DNA of 64,000 nucleotides from Paraburkholderia sp. BCC1884 (lineage in GTDB: Bacteria > Pseudomonadota > Gammaproteobacteria > Burkholderiales > Burkholderiaceae). Position numbers and translations under genes: made by a program. A model generated the notes under the pieces. It did no database searches. It saw nothing but the letters and a program-made list of their open reading frames with translations, and was not told where the DNA came from. Shown in pieces: positions 46,696 through 56,366 of this stretch. Location of the stretch: the NCBI RefSeq assembly GCF_900996225.1, contig NZ_CAAJGL010000112.1, positions 310,001-374,000 of the forward strand. The letters are read 5' to 3'. Each line of letters opens with the position of its first letter. The stretch's first letter is position 1.

Positions 46696-47979
46696 ATGGA
46701 CGAGTTGACACTCGGTTTGATCGGCGCTGGCGCCGTGGTGGTCGGGGGCGTGGTCGTGTACAACGCGTGGCAAGGCGCGAAGGTGCGCCGCAAGATGCCG
46801 CGGCCGATGCCCGCAGAAACCGCCGAGAACTTCGCGCGGGACGATCAGGAGGAGCAGAGCCCGTTTATCGAACCGGCTCGTCCGACTACGCGTCGCGAGC
46901 CGGTGGTGGGCGGTTCGGATGCGGGAGCGGAAACGGCAGCGGCGCGCGTAGAGCCGACTTTTGGCGTCGCGGGTGCCGCGCCGCTCGATACGGCGGCCGA
47001 TATCCAGGCCGAGACGACGACGCCGAACGGCTATCCGGAAGCCGAGGGTGTGGCGCAAGCCGAGCGCGGCGAGGGCGCCGAAGAGGCTGCTGCTACCGCT
47101 CGCCAGGCCGAGGAGCCGCAGGAACCGATTCTGCCCGCCGCTACGACGATTTCGTCGGCGCCGCCGGCTATCGTCGATCGCCGGATCGACTGCATCGTGC
47201 CGATTCGCCTGAACGGCCCGGTCGCGGGCGACAAGGTCATTCCGCTCGCGCAGCGTCTGCGCCGCGCCGGCAGCAAGCCGGTGCATATCGAAGGCAAGCT
47301 CGAAGGCGGCGCGTGGGAATTGCTGCAAAACGGCGCGCGCTACGAAGAATTACGCGCGGCCGCGCAACTGGCCAATCGCAGCGGCGCGCTCAACGAGCTG
47401 GAGTTCTCCGAGTTCGTGACCGGCGTGCAGCAGTTCGCCGATGCGCTGGATGCGTCGCCGGAATTTCCCGACATGCTCGAAACGGTCGCAATGGCGCGTG
47501 AGCTGGACGGTTTTGCCGCACAGTGCGACGCGCAGCTGTCGATCAACGTGCTCTCGGACGGCGCGCCGTGGTCGGCCAATTATGTGCAGGCGGTGGCGTC
47601 GCAAGACGGTTTGCTGCTCTCGCGCGACGGCACGCGCTTCGTCAAGCTCGACGCGAGGCAAAGCCCGGTGTTCATGCTGCAATTCGGCGACACCAACTTC
47701 CTGCGCGACGACCTGACCTACAAGGGCGGCCAGATGATTACGCTGGTGCTCGACGTACCGGTGGCCGACGAGGACATCCTGCCGTTCCGGCTGATGTGCG
47801 ACTACGCGAAATCGCTGGCTGAGCGGATCGGCGGACGGGTAGTCGACGACGGACGCCGGCCATTGCCCGAAAGCGCGCTGCTCGCCATCGAAAAACAGCT
47901 GATGACGCTTTACGCGAAGCTCGAACAGGCGGGCATTCCCGCCGGTTCGCCGGCCACGCGGCGTTTGTTCAGCCAGTAA
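46696..47979 (+). CDS. zipA: ZipA-like cell division protein
   Basis: A 427-residue protein with one N-terminal membrane helix (LGLIGAGAVVVGGVVVY, cytoplasmic-facing C-terminus), a long acidic Ala/Glu-rich linker (about residues 25-160), and a C-terminal ZipA FtsZ-binding domain (about 165-425; includes YKGGQMITLVLDVP and PFRLMCDYAKSLAERIGG). ZipA tethers FtsZ to the membrane during septum formation. Sequence is divergent from E. coli ZipA, as usual in beta-proteobacteria. Start at 46696 with GGAG upstream. ligA follows by 189 bp, as in E. coli where zipA also precedes ligA. Confidence 0.85.
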   Translation: MDELTLGLIGAGAVVVGGVVVYNAWQGAKVRRKMPRPMPAETAENFARDDQEEQSPFIEPARPTTRREPVVGGSDAGAETAAARVEPTFGVAGAAPLDTAADIQAETTTPNGYPEAEGVAQAERGEGAEEAAATARQAEEPQEPILPAATTISSAPPAIVDRRIDCIVPIRLNGPVAGDKVIPLAQRLRRAGSKPVHIEGKLEGGAWELLQNGARYEELRAAAQLANRSGALNELEFSEFVTGVQQFADALDASPEFPDMLETVAMARELDGFAAQCDAQLSINVLSDGAPWSANYVQAVASQDGLLLSRDGTRFVKLDARQSPVFMLQFGDTNFLRDDLTYKGGQMITLVLDVPVADEDILPFRLMCDYAKSLAERIGGRVVDDGRRPLPESALLAIEKQLMTLYAKLEQAGIPAGSPATRRLFSQ

Positions 47980-48006
47980 GCTGCGCGTTTTTTCGTGGTG
48001 TTTGTG

Positions 48007-48029
48007 ACGGCCGCACGATGTGCGGCCGT
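48007..48029 (+). terminator. Probable terminator downstream of zipA-like gene
   Basis: ACGGCCGCA and TGCGGCCGT form a 9-bp perfect stem around CGATG, followed by TGTCGTTT, a weak U-tract. Confidence 0.6.
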
Positions 48030-48168
48030 TGTCGTTTCGGGCGGCGTAATCGCCCAGCACGAGATGTCGTGGGGGACGCCGCGAAACTGGCCATCCGGCC
48101 GATGTAAAGGGGCACGCTTCCTGCGATAATCCAATGTCCTGATTTCACTTAACGCAGCTTCCGACCGC

Positions 48169-50235
48169 ATGTCCCGAACTCCCGCTTCCCCTCCAGCAAC
48201 CAGCGCTCCCGCCGAGCGGGCCGCGTGGCTGCGCGCAGAACTCGAACGAGCCAACTACGCGTACTACGTGCTCGACCAGCCGGACCTGCCGGACGCGGAA
48301 TACGACAAGCTCTTCAAGGAACTGGAGCGTATCGAGACGGAGCATCCGGACCTGATCGTGCCGGATTCGCCCACTCAGCGAGTCGGCGGTGAGGCGGCGA
48401 GCGGCTTCGAGCCGGTCGTCCACGACCAGCCCATGCTGTCTCTGAACAACGGTTTCGCCGACGAAGACATCGTCGCGTTCGATAAACGCGTCGGCGACGC
48501 GCTCGGCAAGAACGCCAGCGAGCCGCCCGTGCCGGTGGAATACGCAGCCGAGCTGAAGTTCGACGGCCTCGCCATCTCGCTGCGTTACGTCGACGGCACG
48601 TTCGTCCAGGCGTCCACGCGCGGCGACGGCACTACCGGCGAGAACGTCACGGAAAACGTTCGCACGATCCGCTCCATCCCGCTGAAGCTCAAAGGCAAAC
48701 GCGTGCCGCACGTGCTCGACGTACGCGGCGAAGTGCTGATGTTCAAGCGCGATTTCGAACGTCTGAACGAACGTCAGCGGGCTGCGGAGCAGAAGGAATT
48801 CGCCAACCCGCGCAACGCCGCAGCGGGCAGTTTGCGGCAGCTCGATTCGAAGATCACCGCACAGCGGCCGCTGTCGTTTTTTGCGTATGGAATCGGCGTG
48901 CTCGAGGGCAGGGAGATGCCTGCCACGCATAGCGAAATGCTCGACTGGTACAAGGAGCTCGGCTTGCCGGTCAACGGCGAACGCGCGGTGGTGCAGGGCG
49001 CCGAGGGCTTGCTCGGCTTTTTCCACGGCGTCGGCGAAAAGCGCGAGAAGCTGCCGTATGACATCGACGGCGTGGTCTACAAGGTCAACCGGCGCGACGA
49101 ACAGGACGCGCTCGGCTTTGTGTCGCGTGCGCCGCGTTTTGCGCTCGCGCACAAATTCCCCGCGCAGGAAGCGCTGACCAAACTCATCGCAATCGACGTG
49201 CAGGTGGGACGCACCGGCGCGATCACGCCGGTGGCGCGGCTGGAGCCGGTGTTCGTCGGCGGCGCGACGGTGACGAATGCGACTTTGCACAACGAAGACG
49301 AAGTGCGGCGCAAGGATATTCGCATCGGCGACACGGTGATCGTGCGGCGCGCCGGCGACGTGATTCCCGAAGTTGTGAGCGCGCTGCTCGACCGGCGTCC
49401 TGAGGACGCGCACGAGTTCGTCATGCCCACACAGTGCCCGGTGTGCGGCTCGAATATCGAGCGCTTGCCGGACGAGGCGATCGCTCGCTGCACCGGCGGT
49501 TTGTTCTGCCCGGCGCAACGCAAGCAGGCGCTTTGGCACTTCGCGCAACGGCGAGCGCTGGATATCGACGGCCTCGGTGAGAAGATCATCGACCAGTTGG
49601 TCGAGCAGAATCTGGTGCGCACGCCAGCCGACTTGTTCAATCTCGGCTTTGCCACGCTCGCTGAACTTGATCGTTTCGCGGAGAAGTCGGCGCAGAACCT
49701 GCTCGATTCGCTCGAAAAGGCCAAGCACACCACGATGGCTCGCTTTATTTATGCGCTGGGGATTCGTCATGTGGGCGAATCGACGGCGAAGGATCTGGCC
49801 AAGCACTTCGGCTCGCTGGATCCGATCATGGATGCCTCGGTCGAAGCCTTGCTGGAAGTCAACGACGTGGGACCGGTGGTCGCCGAGTCGCTTCACCAGT
49901 TCTTTGCCGAAGACCACAACCGCACGGTGATCGAGCAACTGCGCGCGCCGGGAAAGGTGACCTGGCCGGAAGGGCCGCCCGCTCCGAAGGCGCCGCAGGG
50001 CGTGCTGGCCGGCAAGACCGTGGTGCTAACCGGCACTTTGCCGGGTCTCGCCCGCGAGGTAGCGAAAGAAATGCTCGAAGCGGCCGGTGCCAAAGTGGCC
50101 GGCTCAGTGTCGAAGAAAACAGATTATGTGGTGGCGGGGGCGGAAGCCGGCAGCAAATTGGCCAAAGCCGAGGAACTCGGCATCCCCGTACTCGACGAAG
50201 ATGGTATGCGTAAGCTCCTGGAGGGGCAGTTATGA
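48169..50235 (+). CDS. ligA: NAD-dependent DNA ligase
   Basis: A 688-residue NAD+-dependent ligase that seals nicks in replication and repair. Order: domain Ia (AYYVLDQPDLPDAEYD), adenylation domain with nucleophile Lys130 in ELKFDG, OB fold, zinc finger with four cysteines (CPVCGSN ... CTGGLFCPAQ), helix-hairpin-helix domain (NDVGPVVAESLHQFF), and C-terminal BRCT (about 610-688; LAGKTVVLTGTLPGL). Its stop overlaps the def start (ATGA). Confidence 0.97.
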   Translation: MSRTPASPPATSAPAERAAWLRAELERANYAYYVLDQPDLPDAEYDKLFKELERIETEHPDLIVPDSPTQRVGGEAASGFEPVVHDQPMLSLNNGFADEDIVAFDKRVGDALGKNASEPPVPVEYAAELKFDGLAISLRYVDGTFVQASTRGDGTTGENVTENVRTIRSIPLKLKGKRVPHVLDVRGEVLMFKRDFERLNERQRAAEQKEFANPRNAAAGSLRQLDSKITAQRPLSFFAYGIGVLEGREMPATHSEMLDWYKELGLPVNGERAVVQGAEGLLGFFHGVGEKREKLPYDIDGVVYKVNRRDEQDALGFVSRAPRFALAHKFPAQEALTKLIAIDVQVGRTGAITPVARLEPVFVGGATVTNATLHNEDEVRRKDIRIGDTVIVRRAGDVIPEVVSALLDRRPEDAHEFVMPTQCPVCGSNIERLPDEAIARCTGGLFCPAQRKQALWHFAQRRALDIDGLGEKIIDQLVEQNLVRTPADLFNLGFATLAELDRFAEKSAQNLLDSLEKAKHTTMARFIYALGIRHVGESTAKDLAKHFGSLDPIMDASVEALLEVNDVGPVVAESLHQFFAEDHNRTVIEQLRAPGKVTWPEGPPAPKAPQGVLAGKTVVLTGTLPGLAREVAKEMLEAAGAKVAGSVSKKTDYVVAGAEAGSKLAKAEELGIPVLDEDGMRKLLEGQL

Positions 50236-50765
50236 TCCGCGAAATTCTTAAGATGGGCGATCCGCGTTTGTTGCGCATTGCCGATCCGGTCGATCACTTC
50301 GACACGCCCGAGTTGCATGAACTCATCAAAGACATGTTCGAGACCATGCACGACGCGAACGGGGCGGGTCTTGCCGCGCCGCAGATCGGGGTGAACCTGC
50401 AGGTGGTGATCTTCGGTTTCAGCCGTAACGAACGCTATCCGGACGCGCCGTCGGTGCCGGAGACGGTGCTCATCAATCCGACTATCACGCCGGTCTCGCA
50501 GGATATGGAAGAGGGTTGGGAAGGCTGTCTGTCGGTGCCTGGGTTGCGAGGCGCGGTAAGCCGGTTCTCGATGATCAAGTATCACGGCTTCGATCAGTAC
50601 GGAAATCCGATCGACCGCGTCGCCGAGGGCTTTCACGCCCGGGTGGTGCAGCACGAATGCGATCATCTGATCGGCAAGCTGTATCCGATGCGGATCAACG
50701 ATTTCGCGAAGTTCGGCTTCACGGAAGTCCTGTTTCCGGATATGGATCCGAATAGCGACGATTGA
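50232..50765 (+). CDS. def: Peptide deformylase
   Basis: A 177-residue metalloprotease that removes the N-formyl group from nascent proteins. All three motifs are present: GAGLAAPQIG, EGCLSVPG with metal ligand Cys99, and QHECDHLIG with His141, Glu142 and His145. Sequence PSVPETVLINPTITP between the first two motifs fits the type I group. It overlaps ligA by 4 nt. No methionyl-tRNA formyltransferase gene (fmt) is adjacent, so this may be a second def copy in the genome. Confidence 0.95.
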   Translation: MIREILKMGDPRLLRIADPVDHFDTPELHELIKDMFETMHDANGAGLAAPQIGVNLQVVIFGFSRNERYPDAPSVPETVLINPTITPVSQDMEEGWEGCLSVPGLRGAVSRFSMIKYHGFDQYGNPIDRVAEGFHARVVQHECDHLIGKLYPMRINDFAKFGFTEVLFPDMDPNSDD

Positions 50766-50811
50766 CGGTTTTGCCAACGCTGTCAAGCCTCTTAAGGCTG
50801 TGGCCGGCGGC

Positions 50812-50844
50812 AAAAAAAACCCACGCGATTGCGTGGGTTTTTTG
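50812..50844. terminator. Bidirectional intrinsic terminator
   Basis: AAAACCCACGC and GCGTGGGTTTT pair around GATT, flanked by an A run and T run; serves def on the plus strand and the pseudouridine synthase on the minus strand. Confidence 0.9.
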
Positions 50845-50864
50845 TTGGGCGAGCGGTCCCGGCG

Positions 50865-52940
50865 TCAGAACGATTCGTCCGCCGACAGATAACGCCACTG
50901 TCCCGGCGGCAGTGCGCCCAGCACGACGTGGCCCATCCTTACGCGCTTGAGGCCGATCACTTCGAGGCCGACCAGTTCGCACATGCGGCGGATCTGGCGC
51001 TTCTTGCCTTCGCGCAGCACGAAACGCAACTGCTCGCCGTTCTGCCAGTTGACCTGGGCCGGCTTGAGCGGCACGTCGTCGAGCGACAAGCCGTGGCATA
51101 ACAGCGCCAGGCTTTCCGGCGGGAAATGGTTCTCCACGTCGACGCTATGTTCGCCAAACGCGACGCGCACCAGATATTCCTTGTCGACGTCGGAATGGCC
51201 GCCGATCAGCTGTTTTGCGACGCGGCCGTCCTGCGTCAACACGAGCAAGCCCGTCGAATCGATATCCAGACGGCCTGCCGGTGCGAGTTGTCGGAGATGC
51301 GAGACCGAGAAACGGATCTCCGAGGCGTCGCCTTCCCAACGATTTTCCGGCGTCACCAGCGTGATGGCCGGTTGATAGCCGTCTTCCGCCTGGCCCGACA
51401 CGAGGCCCACCGGCTTGTGGATCAGCACCGTCACCTGGCTTGCTTGCGCGGCTTCGGCGGCAGGGTCGATTTCGATGCGCTGATCCGGACGAACCTTGGT
51501 GCCGAGCGTATCGATCCGCTCGCCGTCCACCAGCACCCAGCCCTTTTCGATCCATTCATCGGCTTCGCGGCGCGAGCACAGGCCGAGTTCGGACATCAGT
51601 TTCGACAGACGCAGCGTGCCCGGCGCGTCTTCATAGTCGCGACGCGGAGTGCGCGGGGCGGCGTCGGTATCGGTGTTGCGTTCGGCGCGAGCTGCGGGCG
51701 CCGGGTTGCGCGGTTTTTCCGCGCGAGCCGGACGGACGTCGCCGAAGCGGCGGCCAGCGGCGGGTAGTGTTTTATCGAAGCTGCGGGCAGGTCGTTCGCT
51801 GCGCTCGCCACGTTCAGCACGATCGGCGGCGCGCGGCGGGCGATCGCCGAATCCGCGTTTTGCGGGTGCGCGTTCTCCGCGCTCGTCACGCGGCGCGCGT
51901 GCCGGACGGTCCGAACGATCGCCGTAGCCGCTTTTCACCGGTTTTGCGAAGCTGCGCTCGCCACGATCTCCTCGGTCGCCCTCGACGCGACGCGGTGCGC
52001 TGTCGCCACGCGGGCCGCGATCGCCAAAACGGGGACGCTCGGAAGCGCCTCGTTCATCGCGCGCAGGGCGTTCGCCACGCTGGCCGCCTTCCGACGGACG
52101 GCCTGCACCGGGGCGCGCGCCGCTGAACGGCCGACGTTCGCCATCTTCGCGACGCGGCGGGCGGTCGCCGAAACTGCGCGGTGCGCGTTCGGTGCGATCG
52201 CCGGTGCCTTCAAACTTACGGGGCGCGCGTTCGCCGCGATCGCCGGCGCCTTCAAATCGACGAGGCGCGCGTTCACCGCGATCACCGGCGCCTTCAAACT
52301 TACGGGGAGCGCGTTCGCCGCGATCGCTGGCGCCTTCAAATCCACGAGGCGCGCGTTCACCGCGATCGCCTGCGCCTTCGAACTTACGCGGCGCGCGTTC
52401 ACCGCGATCACCTACGCCTTCGAACTTACGGGGAGCGCGTTCACCGCGATCGCCTGCGCCTTCGAACTTACGCGGCGCGCGTTCACCGCGATCACCGGCG
52501 CCTTCGAACTTACGCGGCGCGCGTTCACCACGATCGCCCGCACCTTCAAACTTACGCGGCGCACGCTCTCCCGCCTCTCTGCGCGGACCGCGTTCACCGC
52601 TGCCCTCAAACCGACGCGGAGCGCCACGCTCACCTTCATCGCGACGCGGCGGGCGATCCGACGGCGCACGACGCGCAGCGCCCGCATCCCGCTCACGTGA
52701 AAACGATCCTTCAGCACGCGGCGCTCGCGCGCCGGCACCAGCGGCCTTACCGCCAGCCGGTCGCTTACCCGCACCAGATGCGGCCCCAGCGCCTTCACCC
52801 CGTGCCCCACTAAAACCCGTCGGCGACGGTTTCGGTCCCGCCGGACGTGTCGGCTTACGCGCCGACGTGCTGCCGGTACGGACAGGGGCGCGTTCGGACG
52901 AAGCCGGCCGCGGGTGCTTGGCTGTTAATTTGAGTCGCAT
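50865..52940 (-). CDS. RluF/RluB-like pseudouridine synthase with a long repetitive N-terminal tail
   Basis: A 691-residue RsuA/RluB/RluF-family enzyme that isomerises uridine to pseudouridine in 23S rRNA. The catalytic part is only the last 250 residues: an S4 RNA-binding domain (LRLSKLMSELGLCSRREADE, from about 443) and the synthase domain with Asp559 in GRLDIDSTGLL and the C-terminal KKRQIRRMCELVG. Features of the last block resemble RluF. Residues 1-440 are Arg/Gly/Ala/Pro/Glu-rich, with nine 14-residue repeats (124-249), and are probably disordered and RNA-binding. Its start is 6 bp after the glnD stop. Confidence 0.9.
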   Translation of the reverse strand: MRLKLTAKHPRPASSERAPVRTGSTSARKPTRPAGPKPSPTGFSGARGEGAGAASGAGKRPAGGKAAGAGARAPRAEGSFSRERDAGAARRAPSDRPPRRDEGERGAPRRFEGSGERGPRREAGERAPRKFEGAGDRGERAPRKFEGAGDRGERAPRKFEGAGDRGERAPRKFEGVGDRGERAPRKFEGAGDRGERAPRGFEGASDRGERAPRKFEGAGDRGERAPRRFEGAGDRGERAPRKFEGTGDRTERAPRSFGDRPPRREDGERRPFSGARPGAGRPSEGGQRGERPARDERGASERPRFGDRGPRGDSAPRRVEGDRGDRGERSFAKPVKSGYGDRSDRPARAPRDERGERAPAKRGFGDRPPRAADRAERGERSERPARSFDKTLPAAGRRFGDVRPARAEKPRNPAPAARAERNTDTDAAPRTPRRDYEDAPGTLRLSKLMSELGLCSRREADEWIEKGWVLVDGERIDTLGTKVRPDQRIEIDPAAEAAQASQVTVLIHKPVGLVSGQAEDGYQPAITLVTPENRWEGDASEIRFSVSHLRQLAPAGRLDIDSTGLLVLTQDGRVAKQLIGGHSDVDKEYLVRVAFGEHSVDVENHFPPESLALLCHGLSLDDVPLKPAQVNWQNGEQLRFVLREGKKRQIRRMCELVGLEVIGLKRVRMGHVVLGALPPGQWRYLSADESF
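52194..52571 (-). repeat. Nine 42-bp coding repeats in the pseudouridine synthase
   Basis: 378 bp equal 9 x 42 bp, each encoding GERAPRKFEGAGDR or a one- to two-residue variant (K to G/R; A to V/T; G to S). A tenth degenerate unit follows (TERAPRSFGDR). The unit is a multiple of 3. Confidence 0.95.
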
Positions 52941-52946
52941 GAAATC

Positions 52947-55526
52947 TCACACTGCAATCGCGCGCAGGAGTTCGGTCTCGACCTGAATTTGCAGGCGGTT
53001 GTCCGACAGACCGAGTCCATCCAGCAGGAACACGTCTTCGACGCGTTCGCCAAGCGTGTTGATCCGCGCCGAAGCGACGCCGACCCGATGCTCGGCGAGC
53101 ACGCGCGCGATCGAATAAAGAAGGCCTGGCCGGTCGTTGGCCGACACGGACAGGATGTAATATTGGCCGCGCTCGTCGGCCCGAAGATCGACGCGCGGCG
53201 TGACAGGGAAGGTCCGCGACAGCCGCGACAGCCGGCCTTTCGACGGCCCGGGAAGCAGGGTGCCGTCGCCCGTGAGGCGGGCGGTCAGTTCCTGTTCGAC
53301 CAGGTTGGCAATATCGCGATAATGCACGTCTTCTTCGGTATGCGCGACGAGGAAATTATCGAGCGCATACCCATGACGCGTCGTGCTGACCCGCGCATCC
53401 AGCACCGACAGGCCATTGCGGTCGAAATACGAGCAAATCGCGGCAAACAGATCGGGCTGGTCTTTTACATACACCAGCACCTGCAGCGCCTCGCCGATGG
53501 GCGACGGACGCGCGCGCACGATCGGCAGCGGGGTTTCGACATGGCGCGACAACACCCGCGTTTGCCAGGCGATGTCCGCCGCGTCGTGACGCAGGAAATA
53601 GCCGATATCGAGCTTGTCCCACAGCGCTTTTTCCGCGCCTTCCGGCACGGTTTCGAGACGCAGCAAGGCGAGCGCTTCTTCCTTGCGGGACTTGAGTTCG
53701 GAGTGCGCATCGGGACGGGCGCCGCCCAGTACGGCCAGCGTCGCGCGATACAGGTCTTCGAGCAGCTTGCCTTTCCACGTGTTCCAGACTTTCGGGCTGG
53801 TGCCGCGAATGTCGGCGACGGTCAGCAGATAAAGCGCGGTGAGACGGCGTTCGGTGCCGACCAGCTCGGCGAAACGCTTGATGACTTCCGGGTCGCTCGT
53901 GTCCTGCTTTTGCGCGACCTGGCTCATGGTCAAATGCTGCTGCACCAGCCACACGACCAGTTCGCCGTCCTCGCCTTCGATGCCGTGGTTGCGGCAGAAG
54001 CGCCGCGCGTCGGCCATGCCAAGTTGCGAGTGATCGCCGCCGCGGCCTTTGGCGATGTCGTGAAACAGCGCCGCCACGTACAACACCCACGGCCGGTCGA
54101 AATTGACGATCAACTGGCTGCAGAACGGATACTCGTGCGCGTGTTCGGCCACCGCGAAACGTCGCAGATTGCGCAGCACCATGAGGATGTGCTGATCGAC
54201 GGTGTAGACGTGATACAGGTCATGCTGCATTTGTCCGACGATGCGCCGGAAGTTCAGCAGATAGCGTCCCAGCACGCTGGTCTGATTCATCAGCCGAAGC
54301 GCGTGCGTGATTCCGGCAGGCTGCTTCAGGATGTCCATGAAGAGGCGGCGGTTTTCCGGGTCGCGGCGCCAGTGCTGATTCATCACGTCGCGGGCGTTGT
54401 AGATCGCGCGCAGCGTGCGTGCCGACAGGCCCTTCACGCCAGGGGTCTGCTCGTAGAGCAGAAACGCCTCGAGGATCGCGTTGGGCTCGCGCTGAAACAC
54501 GTCATCGCTGGCGATTTCCAGCATGCCCTGTTTTTCGACGAAACGGTCCGACAGCACGCGCGTGATGCCGCTCGTACTCGGGAAGAGTTGCGCCTCGATG
54601 TTCTGGATCAGGATCGTCGCGAGTTGCGTGACGGCCTTCGCCGCCCAGTAATAGCGGCGCATCAGCTGCTCGCTGGCACGCTTGGTCGCGGTCGGCTTGT
54701 AGCCGAAGCTTTCGGCCACCGACGTCTGCAGATCGAACACCAGAATGTCCTGGCGACGCCCCGCGGTCACATGCAGCCGCGCACGAAGCGTCTTCAGGAA
54801 GCTTTCGTTGCGGCGCAGTTCGTGAGCTTCGCGCTCGGTGATGAGCTCGCGCGCCTCGAGTTCGCGCCAACTGCTGCCGAAACCGGCCGCCTGGGTGATC
54901 CACAGGATCAGCTGCAGATCGCGCAGGCCGCCCGGGCTTTCCTTGATATTGGGTTCGAGCGCGTAGGGTGTGTCCTGGAATTTGGCGTGGCGCTGGCGCA
55001 TTTCCAGCACTTTTGCCTGGAAGAAAGCCTTCGGGTCGAGCGCGTCGCGGTAACGTCGCGCAAAATCGTCGAATAGCGTGGCGCTGCCCGTGATACGCCG
55101 GGCTTCGAGCAGCGAGGTGCGTACGGTGACGTCGTTGGCGGCTTCTTCGAGGCATTGCGACACGCTGCGCACGCTGCTGCCGAGTTCCAGACCCAGATCC
55201 CACGCGAGGCTGATGAAACGCTCGATGCGCGCTTCGAGATGCTCGATCGGCGCGTCGGGCAGCAGCACCAGAATGTCGATGTCCGAATGCGGCGCCAATT
55301 CGCCGCGCCCGTAGCCGCCGACCGCCAGCAAGGCCAGTTCGGGCGGCAGTTCGCAGGTGTTCCAGGCGGCGCGCAGCGAGTCGTCGGTGGCGCGCGCGAG
55401 GGCGGCCATCAGCGAATCGACGTTGGCAGCCGTCTTGAAGCGTTCCAGCAGTTGGGCTTTGGCCACCTTGTAGTCCGCCTTGAGCGACGTGGCATGGGAT
55501 TGGGCGACGGCTGGAACACTACTCAT
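52947..55526 (-). CDS. glnD: [Protein-PII] uridylyltransferase / uridylyl-removing enzyme
   Basis: An 859-residue bifunctional nitrogen sensor that uridylylates and deuridylylates PII proteins in response to glutamine. The nucleotidyltransferase block is GGYGRGELAPHSDIDILVLL (70-89), the HD hydrolase block is LFHDIAKGRGGDHS (middle), and two ACT domains at the C-terminus (VKDQPDLFAAICSYFDRNGL; SANDRPGLLYSIARVLAEH) sense glutamine. Standard length. It lies 30 bp downstream of map and 6 bp upstream of the pseudouridine synthase, on the minus strand. Confidence 0.97.
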   Translation of the reverse strand: MSSVPAVAQSHATSLKADYKVAKAQLLERFKTAANVDSLMAALARATDDSLRAAWNTCELPPELALLAVGGYGRGELAPHSDIDILVLLPDAPIEHLEARIERFISLAWDLGLELGSSVRSVSQCLEEAANDVTVRTSLLEARRITGSATLFDDFARRYRDALDPKAFFQAKVLEMRQRHAKFQDTPYALEPNIKESPGGLRDLQLILWITQAAGFGSSWRELEARELITEREAHELRRNESFLKTLRARLHVTAGRRQDILVFDLQTSVAESFGYKPTATKRASEQLMRRYYWAAKAVTQLATILIQNIEAQLFPSTSGITRVLSDRFVEKQGMLEIASDDVFQREPNAILEAFLLYEQTPGVKGLSARTLRAIYNARDVMNQHWRRDPENRRLFMDILKQPAGITHALRLMNQTSVLGRYLLNFRRIVGQMQHDLYHVYTVDQHILMVLRNLRRFAVAEHAHEYPFCSQLIVNFDRPWVLYVAALFHDIAKGRGGDHSQLGMADARRFCRNHGIEGEDGELVVWLVQQHLTMSQVAQKQDTSDPEVIKRFAELVGTERRLTALYLLTVADIRGTSPKVWNTWKGKLLEDLYRATLAVLGGARPDAHSELKSRKEEALALLRLETVPEGAEKALWDKLDIGYFLRHDAADIAWQTRVLSRHVETPLPIVRARPSPIGEALQVLVYVKDQPDLFAAICSYFDRNGLSVLDARVSTTRHGYALDNFLVAHTEEDVHYRDIANLVEQELTARLTGDGTLLPGPSKGRLSRLSRTFPVTPRVDLRADERGQYYILSVSANDRPGLLYSIARVLAEHRVGVASARINTLGERVEDVFLLDGLGLSDNRLQIQVETELLRAIAV

Positions 55527-55556
55527 TGGCAGGCGGGCGGTGAGGTCGGAAATCGG

Positions 55557-56366
55557 TCAGGCGGTGGCCGCGACCATTGGCGGACGTGCGGGCGTGCCGG
55601 CCGAGACGGTCAGCACGTCGTAGCCGGTGTCCGTGACGAGCACGGTGTGCTCCCACTGGGCCGACAGGCTGCGGTCTTTGGTCTTGACGGTCCACTGGTC
55701 CGGCATGGTGCGGATGTCGCGGCGGCCGGCGTTGATCATCGGTTCGATGGTGAAGATCATGCCGGCTTGCAGTTCGAAGCCGGTGCCGGGTCGGCCGTAA
55801 TGCAGGATCTGCGGGTCTTCGTGAAACACCGTGCCGATACCGTGGCCGCAATACTCGCGCACCACGCTGTAGCCCTGGGCTTCGGCGTGTTTCTGGATCG
55901 CATGGCCGATATCGCCGAGGTGCGCGCCCGGACGAACCTGGTCGATGCCGAGCCACATGCATTCGAAGGTGGTCTGAACCAGCCGCTTTGCCATGATCGA
56001 GCCTTCGCCGACGATGAACATGCGGCTGGTGTCGCCGAAATAGCCTTCTTTGATGACCGTGATATCGATGTTCAACGCGTCGCCGTTCTTCAGCGTTTTG
56101 TCACCGGGAATGCCGTGACAGATCACGTCGTTGACCGAAATGCAGGTCGCCTTGGGATAGGGCGGGTAGCCGGGCGGCTGATAATTCAGCGGCGCCGGGA
56201 CCGTGCCCTGTTCCTTCAGCATGTATTCGTGGCAGAGGCGGTCGAGTTCGCCGGTGGTAATGCCGGCGGCGACGAACGGTGTAATGTAGTCGAGCACTTC
56301 GCTTGCAAGCTTGCAGGCAACGCGCATCTGCGCGATATCGTGTTCGGTTTTGAGCGTAATAGCCAT
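55557..56366 (-). CDS. map: Methionine aminopeptidase, type I
   Basis: A 269-residue metalloprotease that removes the initiator methionine. Ligands: Asp101 (LNIDITV), Asp112 (GDTSRMF), a His in CGHGIGTVFHEDP and C-terminal Glu residues; His84 in CHGIPGD is the substrate-positioning histidine. No N-terminal zinc-finger extension, as expected in bacteria. Divergent from rpsB across a 402-bp region, the usual order in proteobacteria. Confidence 0.97.
   Translation of the reverse strand: MAITLKTEHDIAQMRVACKLASEVLDYITPFVAAGITTGELDRLCHEYMLKEQGTVPAPLNYQPPGYPPYPKATCISVNDVICHGIPGDKTLKNGDALNIDITVIKEGYFGDTSRMFIVGEGSIMAKRLVQTTFECMWLGIDQVRPGAHLGDIGHAIQKHAEAQGYSVVREYCGHGIGTVFHEDPQILHYGRPGTGFELQAGMIFTIEPMINAGRRDIRTMPDQWTVKTKDRSLSAQWEHTVLVTDTGYDVLTVSAGTPARPPMVAATA

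Noticed and set aside
52194..52571. Array of regular repeats resembling a CRISPR
   Set aside because: The 42-bp units are directly adjacent with no spacers and are in frame within a gene; they encode peptide repeats.
52989..55076. A 695-codon open frame antisense to glnD
   Set aside because: Shadow frame of a clear glnD gene with all domains.
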